Numbered from the stretch's first letter, positions 1 to 6,264 are shown. The stretch: 7,169 nucleotides of DNA from Acidobacteriota bacterium (GCA_021779695.1 JAJYAE010000226.1:1-7169); one strand, 5' to 3'. Notes: a model not told the origin generated them from the sequence alone. Numbers and translations: made by a program.

Positions 1-147
1 GCACCGATGAACCCGCGGGATAAGATGCCGCTCGAAGTCACGCCAATCTACTTCAAGCTGCAGCGTTACCAGACGTCTGCTCCGGTCCAGGCCGCTGCTC
101 CCGCTGCCGGTCAAACCGCCGCACCATCTGCCACGAATCCACAGTAA
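1..147 (+). CDS. 3' end of an unrecognised protein with an Ala/Pro-rich tail
   Basis: The first frame is open from the left edge to a TAA at 145-147, giving the last 48 residues of a protein that starts outside the window. The first half (MNPRDKMPLEVTPIYFKLQR) looks like folded protein ending in a probable beta strand. The last 20 or so residues are low-complexity Ala/Pro/Gln/Thr, typical of a disordered C-terminal tail. Codons are GC-rich at the third position, as in the other genes here. I do not recognise the family and give no function. It is on the same strand as the beta-barrel gene that starts 115 bp downstream, but a strong hairpin between them argues against simple read-through. Confidence 0.6.
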   Translation, partial: APMNPRDKMPLEVTPIYFKLQRYQTSAPVQAAAPAAGQTAAPSATNPQ

Positions 148-161
148 CCCGCAACCGGGCC

Positions 162-191
162 GCCGGACGATCGTTTACCTGATCGTCCGGC
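162..191 (+). terminator. Perfect 11-bp hairpin after the first gene, possible terminator
   Basis: GCCGGACGATC (162-172) and GATCGTCCGGC (181-191) are exact reverse complements around an 8-nt loop, and a G-T wobble could add a twelfth pair. The stem begins 14 nt after the stop codon of the preceding gene, where a terminator is expected. No T-run follows (the next bases are ACGGTTCCC), so it is not a textbook intrinsic terminator. It may instead protect the mRNA 3' end or act with Rho. A second small stem lies just downstream at 203-218 (TGCTCT / AGAGCA with a GGAA tetraloop of the GNRA class). Confidence 0.5.
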
Positions 192-262
192 ACGGTTCCC
201 ATTGCTCTGGAAAGAGCACCAAGAGAAAGGTTGCCATCCTGAACTGGAATTCCTTAGTCCCT

Positions 263-832
263 ATGCATCGTCTTGTTCTATCGGTCTTCGTGTGTTTTCT
301 CGCAGCAGGTGCCATCACGGCACACTCCCAGGTTGCGCCCTCCGCTACGCGCGGACAGCTTTCCATCACCGCCGGAGGGCTATTTTCCGCGTTTCAGCCT
401 GACTACCAGGGCAATGGCGTGGCAAAGGCCAGCCCCAACGAGCTCTTCGGCGTGGGCGCATACGTTGACATCCACATGCGACGCTGGCTGGAAGCGGAAG
501 CCGAGGGCCGATGGAATCGATTCAACGAGTACCTCAGCATCAGTCAGGACAACTACCTGATCGGCCCCAAGATCCCAATTCATGAGTTCGGGTTCATGCA
601 CGCAACGCCCTATGGCAAGGTTCTCATCGGCATGACGAAGATGAACTTTGAATACGACTACGCCTACGGCCGCTTCACTACCCTGGCGTATGGTGGCGGC
701 GTCGATCTCAAGTTGACAAAGCGTCTCTCGTATCGCCCCATTGACTTCGAGTATCAGCAGATGCCCAACTGGGTTCGTGGCACATTGTCACCCTACGGAT
801 TCAGCACCGGATTCGGCTACAAGATTTTCTAG
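263..832 (+). CDS. Small outer-membrane beta-barrel protein with signal peptide
   Basis: The 189-aa product starts with a Sec signal peptide: MHR, a hydrophobic stretch at about residues 4-19, and a likely cleavage site after A-H-S at 20-22. The mature part has alternating hydrophobic/polar stretches that can form about eight strands, for example near 32-44, 62-72, 76-87, 97-106, 115-130, 138-152, 157-166 and 176-189. It ends in GFGYKIF; a terminal Phe after an aromatic-rich last strand is the usual recognition signal for the BAM assembly machinery. Size and pattern suit an eight-stranded OmpA/OmpW-like barrel in the outer membrane. The ligand or role is unknown. The ATG at 263 is chosen because it gives a complete signal peptide; no good Shine-Dalgarno sequence precedes it. 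The gene stands alone: an upstream hairpin separates it from the first gene and it converges on ftsH. Confidence 0.75.
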   Translation: MHRLVLSVFVCFLAAGAITAHSQVAPSATRGQLSITAGGLFSAFQPDYQGNGVAKASPNELFGVGAYVDIHMRRWLEAEAEGRWNRFNEYLSISQDNYLIGPKIPIHEFGFMHATPYGKVLIGMTKMNFEYDYAYGRFTTLAYGGGVDLKLTKRLSYRPIDFEYQQMPNWVRGTLSPYGFSTGFGYKIF

Positions 833-928
833 CTTATTTTCTAGAAGCATCGACGTCGAGGTTTTTACCGTCAGGCCGCTGCACCCGGATGCTCGAAGCA
901 ATCGGGAAGCCTCTCTGAGATTCGCATA

Positions 929-956
929 GAGTGATGGCTGCGGCAGCTATCCACTC
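929..956 (+). other. Imperfect hairpin in the 3' region of the beta-barrel gene
   Basis: GAGTG-AT-G-GCTGC (929-941) pairs with GCAGC-T-AT-C-CACTC (943-956), with one bulged base and one G-T wobble. The innermost pair must open to leave a usable loop. It lies in the 210-bp convergent spacer between the beta-barrel gene and ftsH, 28 nt before the much stronger stem at 984-1017. There is no T-run, so I read it only as possible 3'-UTR structure. Nothing else convincing is visible in 833-983 apart from a 10-bp palindrome at 850-859 and a 9-bp direct repeat (ATTTTCTAG at 824-832 and 836-844). Confidence 0.3.
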
Positions 957-983
957 GCTCCTATCCAAACTCTGCTCCTCAAG

Positions 984-1017
984 AAGAACGGCCGCTCAAA
1001 AGTGAGCGGCCGTTCTT
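984..1017. terminator. Bidirectional intrinsic terminator between convergent genes
   Basis: AAGAACGGCCGCTCA (984-998) and TGAGCGGCCGTTCTT (1003-1017) form a perfect 15-bp GC-cored stem with a 4-nt loop. The stem bases are A-rich on the 5' side and T-rich on the 3' side in either direction. The tail is TTCTTTGTT on the plus strand and TTCTTCTT on the minus strand. It starts 26 nt beyond the ftsH stop (reading minus) and about 150 nt beyond the beta-barrel stop (reading plus), so it most clearly serves ftsH and can also stop transcription from the other side. Confidence 0.8.
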
Positions 1018-1042
1018 TGTTGCTGGCTCTAAATTGACACTC

Positions 1043-2965
1043 CTATGCAGGCGAAGGCGATCCTTCCGGGAAGGTTCCCGATCCACCACGACTCTCGGGC
1101 TTGAGCACCTGCTGGCCGCCGCTGCCACCCGAATCGCTTGGCGATGCCAGAGCCGATCGAATCGGAGGCAGTTCTTTTCCGTCGATCAGCATCTGGACCT
1201 CTTCAGCATCAATCGTTTCGCGCTCCAGGAGCGCCGCCGCAATGCGGTGCATTGCGTCCTTATTCGATTCCAGGATGCTGCGTGCCGACTGGTACGCCTC
1301 GTCAATCAGGCGGCGCACTTCCTGGTCAATCTGTCGCGCAGTCTCTTCACTGAAGTCACGATGCTGCGCGATCTCTCGACCGAGGAAGATCTGCTCCTCC
1401 TTCTTTCCGAAAGTGAGCGGTCCAAGCCGGCTCATTCCGTACTCGCACACCATGCGCCGCGCCAGATCTGTAGCCGTCTCGATGTCGCTGCCTGCTCCGG
1501 TTGACATCTGGTTGAGGAAAATCTCCTCCGCCACACGACCGCCGTAGGCTGTCGCAAGACGCGTCTCCAGATACTCGCGCGTATAGTTATGGCGGTCATC
1601 TGGTAAATAGACTGTGACGCCAAGCGCCATCCCGCGCGGAATGATTGTGACTTTGTGAATTGGGTCGGAGTGCTCACGCAGAATGGAGACCAGCGCATGA
1701 CCCGCCTCGTGATAGGCCGTCACCCGCTTCTCCTCATCCGTCAGCAACATCGACTTACGCTCCGCGCCCATCAGCACCTTGTCCTTCGCAAGCTCGAAGT
1801 CGTACATCACCACCTGCTTGCGATTGGCACGGGCCGCGTTCAGCGCCGCTTCATTCACCATGTTGGCCAGGTCCGCTCCGGAAAACCCCGGCGTGCCACG
1901 GGCCAGCACGTTCAAGTTCACATCGTCGCCAACAGGAACCTTCTTGATGTGCACGCGCAGAACCTCTTCGCGCCCACGTACGTCCGGCAGACCCACCACC
2001 ACGCGGCGATCAAAGCGGCCAGGCCGCAGCAGCGCCGGATCCAGCACGTCAGGCCGGTTCGTCGCTGCCACCAGAATCACGCCATCGTTCGACTCAAAGC
2101 CGTCCATCTCCACGAGCAATTGATTGAGCGTTTGCTCGCGCTCATCGTGTCCGCCTCCGAGACCTGCGCCACGATGACGGCCCACCGCGTCAATCTCGTC
2201 GATGAAGATGATGCAGGGCGCATTCTTCTTGCCCTGCTCAAACAAGTCGCGCACGCGGCTGGCGCCCACGCCCACAAACATCTCCACAAAATCCGAACCG
2301 GAGATGGAGAAGAACGGCACATTCGCCTCGCCTGCCACCGCCCGCGCCAGCAGGGTCTTGCCGGTTCCCGGAGGGCCCACCAGCAGCACGCCCTTGGGAA
2401 TGCGGCCGCCCAGCTTCTGGAACTTCTGCGGCTCCCGCAGGTACTCGATAATCTCCTTCAGCTCTTCCTTGGCCTCGTCCACGCCGGCCACATCTTTGAA
2501 GGTCACCTTTTTCTGCTGCATGGAGAGCAGACGCGCTCGGCTTTTGCCGAACGACAGCGCTTTGTTCCCTCCCGACTGCATTTGTCGCAGCATAAAGAAC
2601 CAGATCGCGATCAGAAGAATAATCGGGCCAACATTCAGCAGAAGTGGCAGAAGAATGTTGTTTTGCTGGTCCTTCAGCGTGAAGGCAACCTTCGCCGCAT
2701 GCAGCTTGTCGATCAGCATGTCGGTGCTCTGCGGAATGGTGGTGTGGAACTGCTCCTTCGGCGTAGCCTTCAAGTGCCCGTGCAGTTCCGTACCCTGAAT
2801 TGTGACGTCCTGCACCTGTCCTGCATCGATCTTGTCCAGCAGGTCGGAGTAGGAGACCTCCGTGTCCTTCCCCATCGTCGTCCCGCGCTGCACGACACCC
2901 CAAAGCAGCATCAGGCAGATGAGGATAAAGACCCAGAACATGATCGTTTTGACGGTCGAATTCAC
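1043..2965 (-). CDS. ftsH: ATP-dependent zinc metalloprotease FtsH
   Basis: FtsH is a membrane-anchored hexameric AAA+ protease that extracts and degrades membrane and regulatory proteins on the cytoplasmic side. The 640-aa product has the usual length and full domain order. A first membrane helix lies at about 8-24, a periplasmic domain at about 30-103, and a second helix at about 104-125. The AAA+ domain carries Walker A GPPGTGKT (197-204), the aromatic pore motif MFVGVG (229-234), Walker B IIFIDEID (252-259) and the second region of homology (301-320) with Arg fingers R314 and R317. The protease domain has the zinc motif HEAGH (419-423) and the third ligand D494 in AGSD. The tail from about 605 is Ser/Gly/Pro-rich. 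The start is GTG, not ATG. It is chosen because AGAGG lies 7 nt upstream and because the next Met (codon 9) would cut into the first membrane helix. It lies downstream of tilS on the same strand. No catalytic residue is missing. Confidence 0.97.
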   Translation of the reverse strand: MNSTVKTIMFWVFILICLMLLWGVVQRGTTMGKDTEVSYSDLLDKIDAGQVQDVTIQGTELHGHLKATPKEQFHTTIPQSTDMLIDKLHAAKVAFTLKDQQNNILLPLLLNVGPIILLIAIWFFMLRQMQSGGNKALSFGKSRARLLSMQQKKVTFKDVAGVDEAKEELKEIIEYLREPQKFQKLGGRIPKGVLLVGPPGTGKTLLARAVAGEANVPFFSISGSDFVEMFVGVGASRVRDLFEQGKKNAPCIIFIDEIDAVGRHRGAGLGGGHDEREQTLNQLLVEMDGFESNDGVILVAATNRPDVLDPALLRPGRFDRRVVVGLPDVRGREEVLRVHIKKVPVGDDVNLNVLARGTPGFSGADLANMVNEAALNAARANRKQVVMYDFELAKDKVLMGAERKSMLLTDEEKRVTAYHEAGHALVSILREHSDPIHKVTIIPRGMALGVTVYLPDDRHNYTREYLETRLATAYGGRVAEEIFLNQMSTGAGSDIETATDLARRMVCEYGMSRLGPLTFGKKEEQIFLGREIAQHRDFSEETARQIDQEVRRLIDEAYQSARSILESNKDAMHRIAAALLERETIDAEEVQMLIDGKELPPIRSALASPSDSGGSGGQQVLKPESRGGSGTFPEGSPSPA

Positions 2966-2973
2966 CAGAATTC
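2958..2973 (-). promoter_or_regulatory. Small hairpin enclosing the ftsH start codon
   Basis: On the minus strand the sequence is GAATTC-TGGT-GAATTC. Each arm is self-complementary and the arms pair with each other, giving a 6-bp stem with a 4-nt loop. The first two bases of the GTG start are in the loop, the third is in the stem, and the 3' end of the ribosome binding site is in the other arm. A stem this short and AT-rich would be only moderately stable. It could lower initiation at ftsH unless a ribosome translating the upstream ORF opens it; that role is inference. Confidence 0.35.
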
Positions 2974-3009
2974 CTCTTTCCCGGCAGGAGGGGTAGCGAA
3001 ATCCGCCAT
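2962..3009 (-). CDS. 15-codon leader ORF overlapping the ftsH start
   Basis: Reading minus, ATG at 3009 begins a 15-residue frame, [15 protein letters not shown], ending in TGA at 2964-2962. That TGA shares its TG with the GTG start of ftsH, so the junction is GTGA, the classic layout for translational coupling. GGGAG lies 5 nt before the ATG, at least as good a ribosome binding site as that of ftsH itself. The frame is closed upstream by a TAG at 3021-3019, so this is the full ORF. The peptide has no recognised family and no membrane segment. I infer that its value, if real, lies in being translated rather than in the peptide. A chance short frame cannot be excluded. Confidence 0.4.
   Translation of the reverse strand: MADFATPPAGKEEFW
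2971..2977 (-). promoter_or_regulatory. Ribosome binding site that fixes the GTG start of ftsH
   Basis: On the minus strand AGAGGAA lies just before the GTG, with 7 nt between AGAGG and the start codon. It supports GTG at 2965 over the later Met. Its last bases fall within the stem of the hairpin at 2958-2973, so access to it may depend on that structure being open. Confidence 0.6.
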
Positions 3010-3121
3010 CCCTTCTCCCTAGCTCATCCTCTTAGACGCTCCGCCGTACCATGAAGTCACAGAAATTGCAGCGCTGGCAGCGGAGACACCGCCCCCAACC
3101 CGCCGATGAGCAGTTCCTCAA

Positions 3122-3127
3122 ATTGTA
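3122..3127 (-). promoter_or_regulatory. Weak -10-like box in the tilS-ftsH gap
   Basis: On the minus strand TACAAT matches the sigma-70 -10 consensus at five of six positions, but no good -35 hexamer sits 16-18 nt upstream. If used, it would give ftsH its own transcript with a leader of about 150 nt. The rest of the 216-bp gap holds the leader ORF and no convincing terminator, so read-through from tilS is equally possible. Confidence 0.2.
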
Positions 3128-3181
3128 CTCTGAGCCGCATCAATGCGTCGGAGAAAGCGATCCGTTCAAGGTACTACAGTA

Positions 3182-4594
3182 TCAAGTTGATTTCCACACC
3201 ACTGCCCCTTCAACCACCCGATTCTCGGGCTCATCAACAATCACCCGCATCCCAGGAAGCGGCTCCACTTCCGCTCCCTGCATCCAGACAATCCTGCCAT
3301 CCACTTCAAGCACTGGCCACCCCGCCCGGCCTGTGCCTGTAACCCGCATTCTTTCAAGCACTTCCTTCACTTTCTTTAACCCGCTCGAGTAGCGAAGCCG
3401 CACGGTGTCGCCCGCCTTCCATCGTCTCAGGCACGCAGTCCGCACCGGCCCTGTGGCAGCACCTTCCGGCTCACTCGCTTCAACGCGCAGCCGAATGCCA
3501 AACTCCTCCGCTTCCACCGTCCCCGGTACAGCAAAGCGATACTCCCTCAATGCAGTCTTGCTGCGCTCGGCTCCCCCCTTCGCCAGTCGCAACTCGCGCG
3601 GCGTTCGCTCCGCCCGCAGCCCGCCTGATAAGTCCAGCCGTTGTCCTGCCTTGCCCCGTAAGGTCAGCTGGCGCAGCGCCTCCGTAGTGCTGAAATCCGG
3701 CGCGGCTCCCACCTCTCCGCACGCAAAGCGCAGTAAGCGCCGCTGCAAAGCGACCGGCAGCGCAGCCAGCCTTGTCACGTCCAGCGCAATTCCCTCATCT
3801 CCCGCCCGGCCGCCTCCGCGCACCGGTCTTCCCCGCAGCATCAAATGCTTGGACTGCTGAGCCATCTCCGCTCGCCACCACGCGTCTTCATCCCGCGCCA
3901 ATTCTGCCATTTGCGCCAAATGCGCCCGAAGCCGTGGATTCCATTCCTCCAGCATCGGCAGAAGTTCGTGGCGAATCCGATTTCGCGTAAACGTCAGATG
4001 GCGATTGGTTGAGTCCTCCCGCCAGGATTGGCCGATCGCTCGCAGGTACGCTTCCACTTCACCCCGCGTCGTTCCCAGCATCGGCCGAACCACCGGCCCT
4101 TCCTCGAACTCGATCAACGGATGAATCCCGCTCAGTCCCTCCGTCCAGGCACCCCGCAGAAACTTGGCAAGAACTGTCTCTGCCTGATCGTCCAGCGTGT
4201 GCGCTGTTGCGATTGCATCCACTTTGCCCTCTGCCATCAACGCGCGAAACCATACATAACGAAGCCGCCGCGCCGCTTCCTCCAGGGTTTCACCCTGTTT
4301 GCCGGCCGAGGACTGAGCTTCGGTAGCTGTATCCACCCTGTTCAGATAGCAAGGAACTCCCAGTTGCGCACACAGGTCGCGCACAAAAGCCAGATCGGCG
4401 TCTGCCTCTTCGCCCCGCAGTCCATGGTGCAGATGAGCGGCATGCACCACGAGGCCCAGCTCCCTGCTTTCTTCCACCAGGGCGCGCAACAGAGCCACGG
4501 AATCGGCTCCTCCCGACACTCCCACGGCAACTCTCAGGCCCGGCCGCAGCAGTGTTCGATCAATTGCAAGCACGGCACACATCACTGCGATCAT
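3182..4594 (-). CDS. tilS: tRNA(Ile)-lysidine synthase TilS
   Basis: TilS attaches lysine to C34 of the CAU-anticodon tRNA-Ile2 using ATP, so that the tRNA reads AUA and is charged with isoleucine rather than methionine. It acts in the cytoplasm and is normally essential. The 470-aa product shows the N-type ATP-pyrophosphatase P-loop SGGADS (27-32), HLHHGLRG (54-61), the EEAARRLRY segment (105-113), AHTLDDQAET (131-140) and the EDSTNRHLTFTRNRIRHELLP region (193-213). The C-terminal tRNA-binding domain includes GDTVRLRYSSGLKKVKEVL (395-413) and WPVL...IVWMQG (426-440). Length is normal. The ATG at 4594 is the first possible start, as an in-frame TGA lies 7-9 nt upstream. A GAGG precedes it with a short 4-nt spacer, and Met5 is an alternative start. 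It is divergent from ispD and upstream of ftsH; the hpt gene often found between tilS and ftsH is absent. Confidence 0.95.
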   Translation of the reverse strand: MIAVMCAVLAIDRTLLRPGLRVAVGVSGGADSVALLRALVEESRELGLVVHAAHLHHGLRGEEADADLAFVRDLCAQLGVPCYLNRVDTATEAQSSAGKQGETLEEAARRLRYVWFRALMAEGKVDAIATAHTLDDQAETVLAKFLRGAWTEGLSGIHPLIEFEEGPVVRPMLGTTRGEVEAYLRAIGQSWREDSTNRHLTFTRNRIRHELLPMLEEWNPRLRAHLAQMAELARDEDAWWRAEMAQQSKHLMLRGRPVRGGGRAGDEGIALDVTRLAALPVALQRRLLRFACGEVGAAPDFSTTEALRQLTLRGKAGQRLDLSGGLRAERTPRELRLAKGGAERSKTALREYRFAVPGTVEAEEFGIRLRVEASEPEGAATGPVRTACLRRWKAGDTVRLRYSSGLKKVKEVLERMRVTGTGRAGWPVLEVDGRIVWMQGAEVEPLPGMRVIVDEPENRVVEGAVVWKST

Positions 4595-4639
4595 AGCGCC
4601 TCATCGGCCGAGCGCCATGTCCATCCCGCTGCCACACGC

Positions 4640-4645
4640 TGTATA
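4640..4645 (-). promoter_or_regulatory. Candidate -10 box for tilS
   Basis: On the minus strand TATACA (four of six to consensus) would place the start of transcription near 4633, leaving a tilS leader of about 38 nt that includes its GAGG. The -35 region (AAGACT, 16 nt upstream) is poor and lies inside the ispD coding sequence. The box overlaps the TATACT box of the opposite strand through a shared GTATAC palindrome. Confidence 0.3.
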
Positions 4646-4647
4646 CT
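4642..4647 (+). promoter_or_regulatory. -10 box of ispD, very close to the start codon
   Basis: TATACT matches the -10 consensus at five of six positions and lies 9 nt before the ispD ATG. Transcription starting about 7 nt after the box would begin near 4654, leaving a leader of only about 3 nt. No Shine-Dalgarno sequence is present at a usable distance. The -35 region (TGTCCA at 4618-4623) matches at only three of six positions. Confidence 0.45.
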
Positions 4648-4656
4648 CCTCGAGTT

Positions 4657-5358
4657 ATGCAAGTCTTCGTCATTCTTCCCGCTGCGGGACTTGGAACCCG
4701 TATGGCAGGCCCGCAACCGAAGCAATTCCTCGCCCTCGCCGGTATTCCGATACTGATTCACTCCCTAAGAGCCTTTGCCGCCGTCGATCGCGTCACTGCT
4801 ATTTTTGTGGCCGTGCGAAAGACCGAAATCGAGCGAGTCGAAGCCCAGATTGCCGAGTATGGATTCACAGGGCGAGTCCGGGTCGTAGAAGGCGGCGACA
4901 ACCGGCAGGAGTCCGTGGCCCATGCTCTCGCCGCAGTGCCCGCTGCGCAGGATGATATCGTGCTCGTCCACGACGCTGTCCGCCCCCTCATTGACGCCGT
5001 CACCATTGAGCGCACCATCGACGCGGTCGAACAGCAAGGCGCCGCAATCGTTGGCATGCCTGCCATCGATACCATCAAGCAGGTCGAGCGCACTGCCCAC
5101 GGCGCTCTCATCACCGCAACCATTCCGCGCGAATTCGTCGTCCTTGCGCAGACTCCCCAGGGCTTCCGGTTCGGCCTGCTTCAGAAAGCTTTCGCCGAGG
5201 CCACCGCAGACGGCTTCGTCGGCACCGACGAAGCATCTGTAGTCGAGCGCGCCGGACTGCCCGTCGCCGTGGTGCCGGGTTCGCAGGTTAATCTGAAGAT
5301 TACCCAGCCGGGCGATCTGGAACTGGCAGAGTTCTACCTGCGCCAGCGCACGCCCTGA
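4657..5358 (+). CDS. ispD: 2-C-methyl-D-erythritol 4-phosphate cytidylyltransferase IspD
   Basis: IspD joins CTP and MEP to give CDP-methylerythritol and pyrophosphate, the third step of the MEP pathway to isoprenoid precursors, in the cytoplasm. The 233-aa product matches the family length. It shows the nucleotide-binding PAAGLGTRM (8-16) with R15, PKQF with K22, GGDNRQESV (79-87), the metal-binding VHDAVRP (104-110) with D106, PAIDTIK (135-141), AQTPQGF (164-170), DEAS (191-194) and NLKITQPGDL (212-221) with K214. These include the Arg and two Lys residues that stabilise catalysis in the family. The ATG is fixed by the canonical N-terminus, in which the PAAG motif begins at residue 8. It is the first gene of a two-gene unit with ispF, whose ATG follows 23 nt after the stop. 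The start lacks a ribosome binding site and is probably leaderless. Confidence 0.96.
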   Translation: MQVFVILPAAGLGTRMAGPQPKQFLALAGIPILIHSLRAFAAVDRVTAIFVAVRKTEIERVEAQIAEYGFTGRVRVVEGGDNRQESVAHALAAVPAAQDDIVLVHDAVRPLIDAVTIERTIDAVEQQGAAIVGMPAIDTIKQVERTAHGALITATIPREFVVLAQTPQGFRFGLLQKAFAEATADGFVGTDEASVVERAGLPVAVVPGSQVNLKITQPGDLELAEFYLRQRTP

Positions 5359-5381
5359 GATTGCCGCGGAGACCCTGAAGC

Positions 5382-6002
5382 ATGAGTGACACACGCATCG
5401 GTTTTGGCTACGACTCGCACGAATTCAAACCCGGAGTGCCGCTTCACATCGGTGGCCTGAAGCTCGACCACCCCGAAGGTCTGGCGGGACACTCTGACGG
5501 CGATGTTCTCCTTCACGCCATTACCGACGCACTCCTGGGCGCTGTCGCCGCAGGTGATATCGGCAGTTTCTTTCCTCCAGGCGACCCGCGCTGGAAGGAT
5601 GCGGATTCCGCGATCTTCCTCAATCTCGCCATGGAAGAACTACAGAACGCCGGCTACCGCATTCTGAATATCGACACGACTCTCGTGCTGGCCGCACCCA
5701 AGATTTCTCCCATCGCTGGCGAAATGCGCGCGCGTATCGCCGACCTGCTCTGCATCAAGCTGGACCAGGTGAGCGTGAAGGCCAAAACACCTGAAGGGCT
5801 TGGGCTTGATCACGTCGCCCAGTGCCACGCCGTTGCATTGGTTGAGCGCGTCGTCGACAGCGAGGGGCTCAAGAGCATGAGCGCCGTAATCGAAAGCCAG
5901 CGCCAACTCGAGGACGTAGTCGAAGACCTCCTCAGCAGCGTCCACGGTGTGCCCAAAAAGCGCCTCGTCCGACCGCTATTTGACACCGAGGACATCACCT
6001 AA
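5382..6002 (+). CDS. ispF: 2-C-methyl-D-erythritol 2,4-cyclodiphosphate synthase IspF, with C-terminal extension
   Basis: IspF converts CDP-methylerythritol 2-phosphate to the cyclodiphosphate MEcPP with release of CMP, the fifth MEP-pathway step; the family forms trimers with zinc between subunits. Visible are RIGFGYDSHEF with zinc ligands D11 and H13, GHSDGDVLLHAITDALLGA (36-54) with the third ligand H45, GDIGSFFP (58-65), and VKAKTPEGLG (132-141) with T136 and E138. Two things are unusual. The GRGEGIA segment that follows in many family members is replaced by LDHVAQCHA (142-150). The protein is also 206 aa against about 155-160, with a charged tail from about 158 that contains a predicted helix near 166-188. 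GC-rich third positions continue to the TAA, so the tail is truly coding. GGAGA lies 9 nt before the ATG. It is co-transcribed with ispD by spacing and converges on the DUF2892 gene. Confidence 0.95.
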   Translation: MSDTRIGFGYDSHEFKPGVPLHIGGLKLDHPEGLAGHSDGDVLLHAITDALLGAVAAGDIGSFFPPGDPRWKDADSAIFLNLAMEELQNAGYRILNIDTTLVLAAPKISPIAGEMRARIADLLCIKLDQVSVKAKTPEGLGLDHVAQCHAVALVERVVDSEGLKSMSAVIESQRQLEDVVEDLLSSVHGVPKKRLVRPLFDTEDIT

Positions 6003-6006
6003 CTGC

Positions 6007-6019
6007 GGCCATTGTGGCC
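6007..6019. terminator. Short hairpin between convergent ispF and DUF2892 genes
   Basis: GGCCA-TTG-TGGCC forms a 5-bp GC-rich stem with a 3-nt loop in the 29-bp convergent spacer. There is no T-run on either strand, so it is a weak candidate for ending either transcript. It is the only structure visible there. Confidence 0.25.
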
Positions 6020-6031
6020 TCGCGCCATCAA

Positions 6032-6223
6032 CTACTTCGAGCAGGTTCGGATGCCAAACAGGAGATAAAGCGGGCAGAAGCCCATAGCCGCCGTCAAAAG
6101 CGGCACAATCCCAATCAATCCCAGCCAACGCACATTGCCGTGCAGCAACCAGATAAGGCTCAGCAAAGCCACCCCGACCACCACGCGCACCAACCGGTCC
6201 CCACTGCCTACGTTCTTGTTCAT
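6032..6223 (-). CDS. DUF2892 (YgaP-like transmembrane) small membrane protein
   Basis: The 63-aa product has the DUF2892 pattern: an N-terminal MNKNVGSGDRLVR, a first membrane helix at about 12-28, a short turn, and a second helix at about 33-56 ending in the family's GFCPLY motif (48-53). A final RTCSK adds a second cysteine (C61) to C50. The same fold forms the membrane part of E. coli YgaP, where it is fused to a rhodanese; here it stands alone. The biochemical role is not established, and a link to sulfur or redox chemistry is only suggested by the YgaP precedent and the cysteines. The ATG at 6223 is well supported by GGAGG 5 nt upstream. It lies 90 bp downstream of the Crp/Fnr-type gene on the same strand, with a candidate operator and -10 box in between. 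Confidence 0.85.
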   Translation of the reverse strand: MNKNVGSGDRLVRVVVGVALLSLIWLLHGNVRWLGLIGIVPLLTAAMGFCPLYLLFGIRTCSK

Positions 6224-6236
6224 CAGTTCCTCCGTG

Positions 6237-6257
6237 GCGTCACAAACCTCGCGTCAC
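6237..6257 (-). repeat. Direct repeat GTGACGC in the DUF2892 leader
   Basis: GCGTCAC occurs at 6237-6243 and again at 6251-6257 on the plus strand (GTGACGC on the transcribed minus strand), 14 bp apart start to start. Both copies lie between the candidate -10 box and the ribosome binding site. No function is known and chance is possible. Confidence 0.3.
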
Positions 6258-6264
6258 GGCCCTC

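Noticed and set aside
850..866. Palindrome TCGACGTCGA followed by a TTTTT run after the beta-barrel gene
   Set aside because: As RNA it can form only about three pairs around a loop, too weak for a terminator. The stem at 984-1017 is far better.
1034..1547. Two plus-strand frames of about 150 codons at the 3' end of ftsH
   Set aside because: Both are antisense to the FtsH protease domain, whose zinc motif and D494 region are intact. They are shadows of its codon bias.
1655..3022. A 455-codon open frame on the plus strand, antisense to ftsH
   Set aside because: It is the mirror of a high-confidence ftsH with all motifs. GC-rich third positions commonly keep an antisense frame open, and its His/Arg/Gln-rich translation resembles no protein family I know.
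3057..3140. A 27-codon minus-strand frame (MRLRVQFEELL...) just after tilS
   Set aside because: The sequence looks mildly protein-like, but there is no ribosome binding site, no recognisable family, and the frame ends without relation to either neighbour. Too little to call a gene.
4028..4756. A 242-codon plus-strand frame antisense to tilS and running into ispD
   Set aside because: It overlaps tilS and the start of ispD, both certain from motifs. The translation is low-complexity and shows no domain, and no ribosome binding site supports it.
4657..6002. Possibility that ispD and ispF form a single fused bifunctional IspDF
   Set aside because: IspDF fusions exist in other lineages, but here a TGA ends ispD and a separate ATG with GGAGA begins ispF after 23 nt. 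Both proteins are complete.
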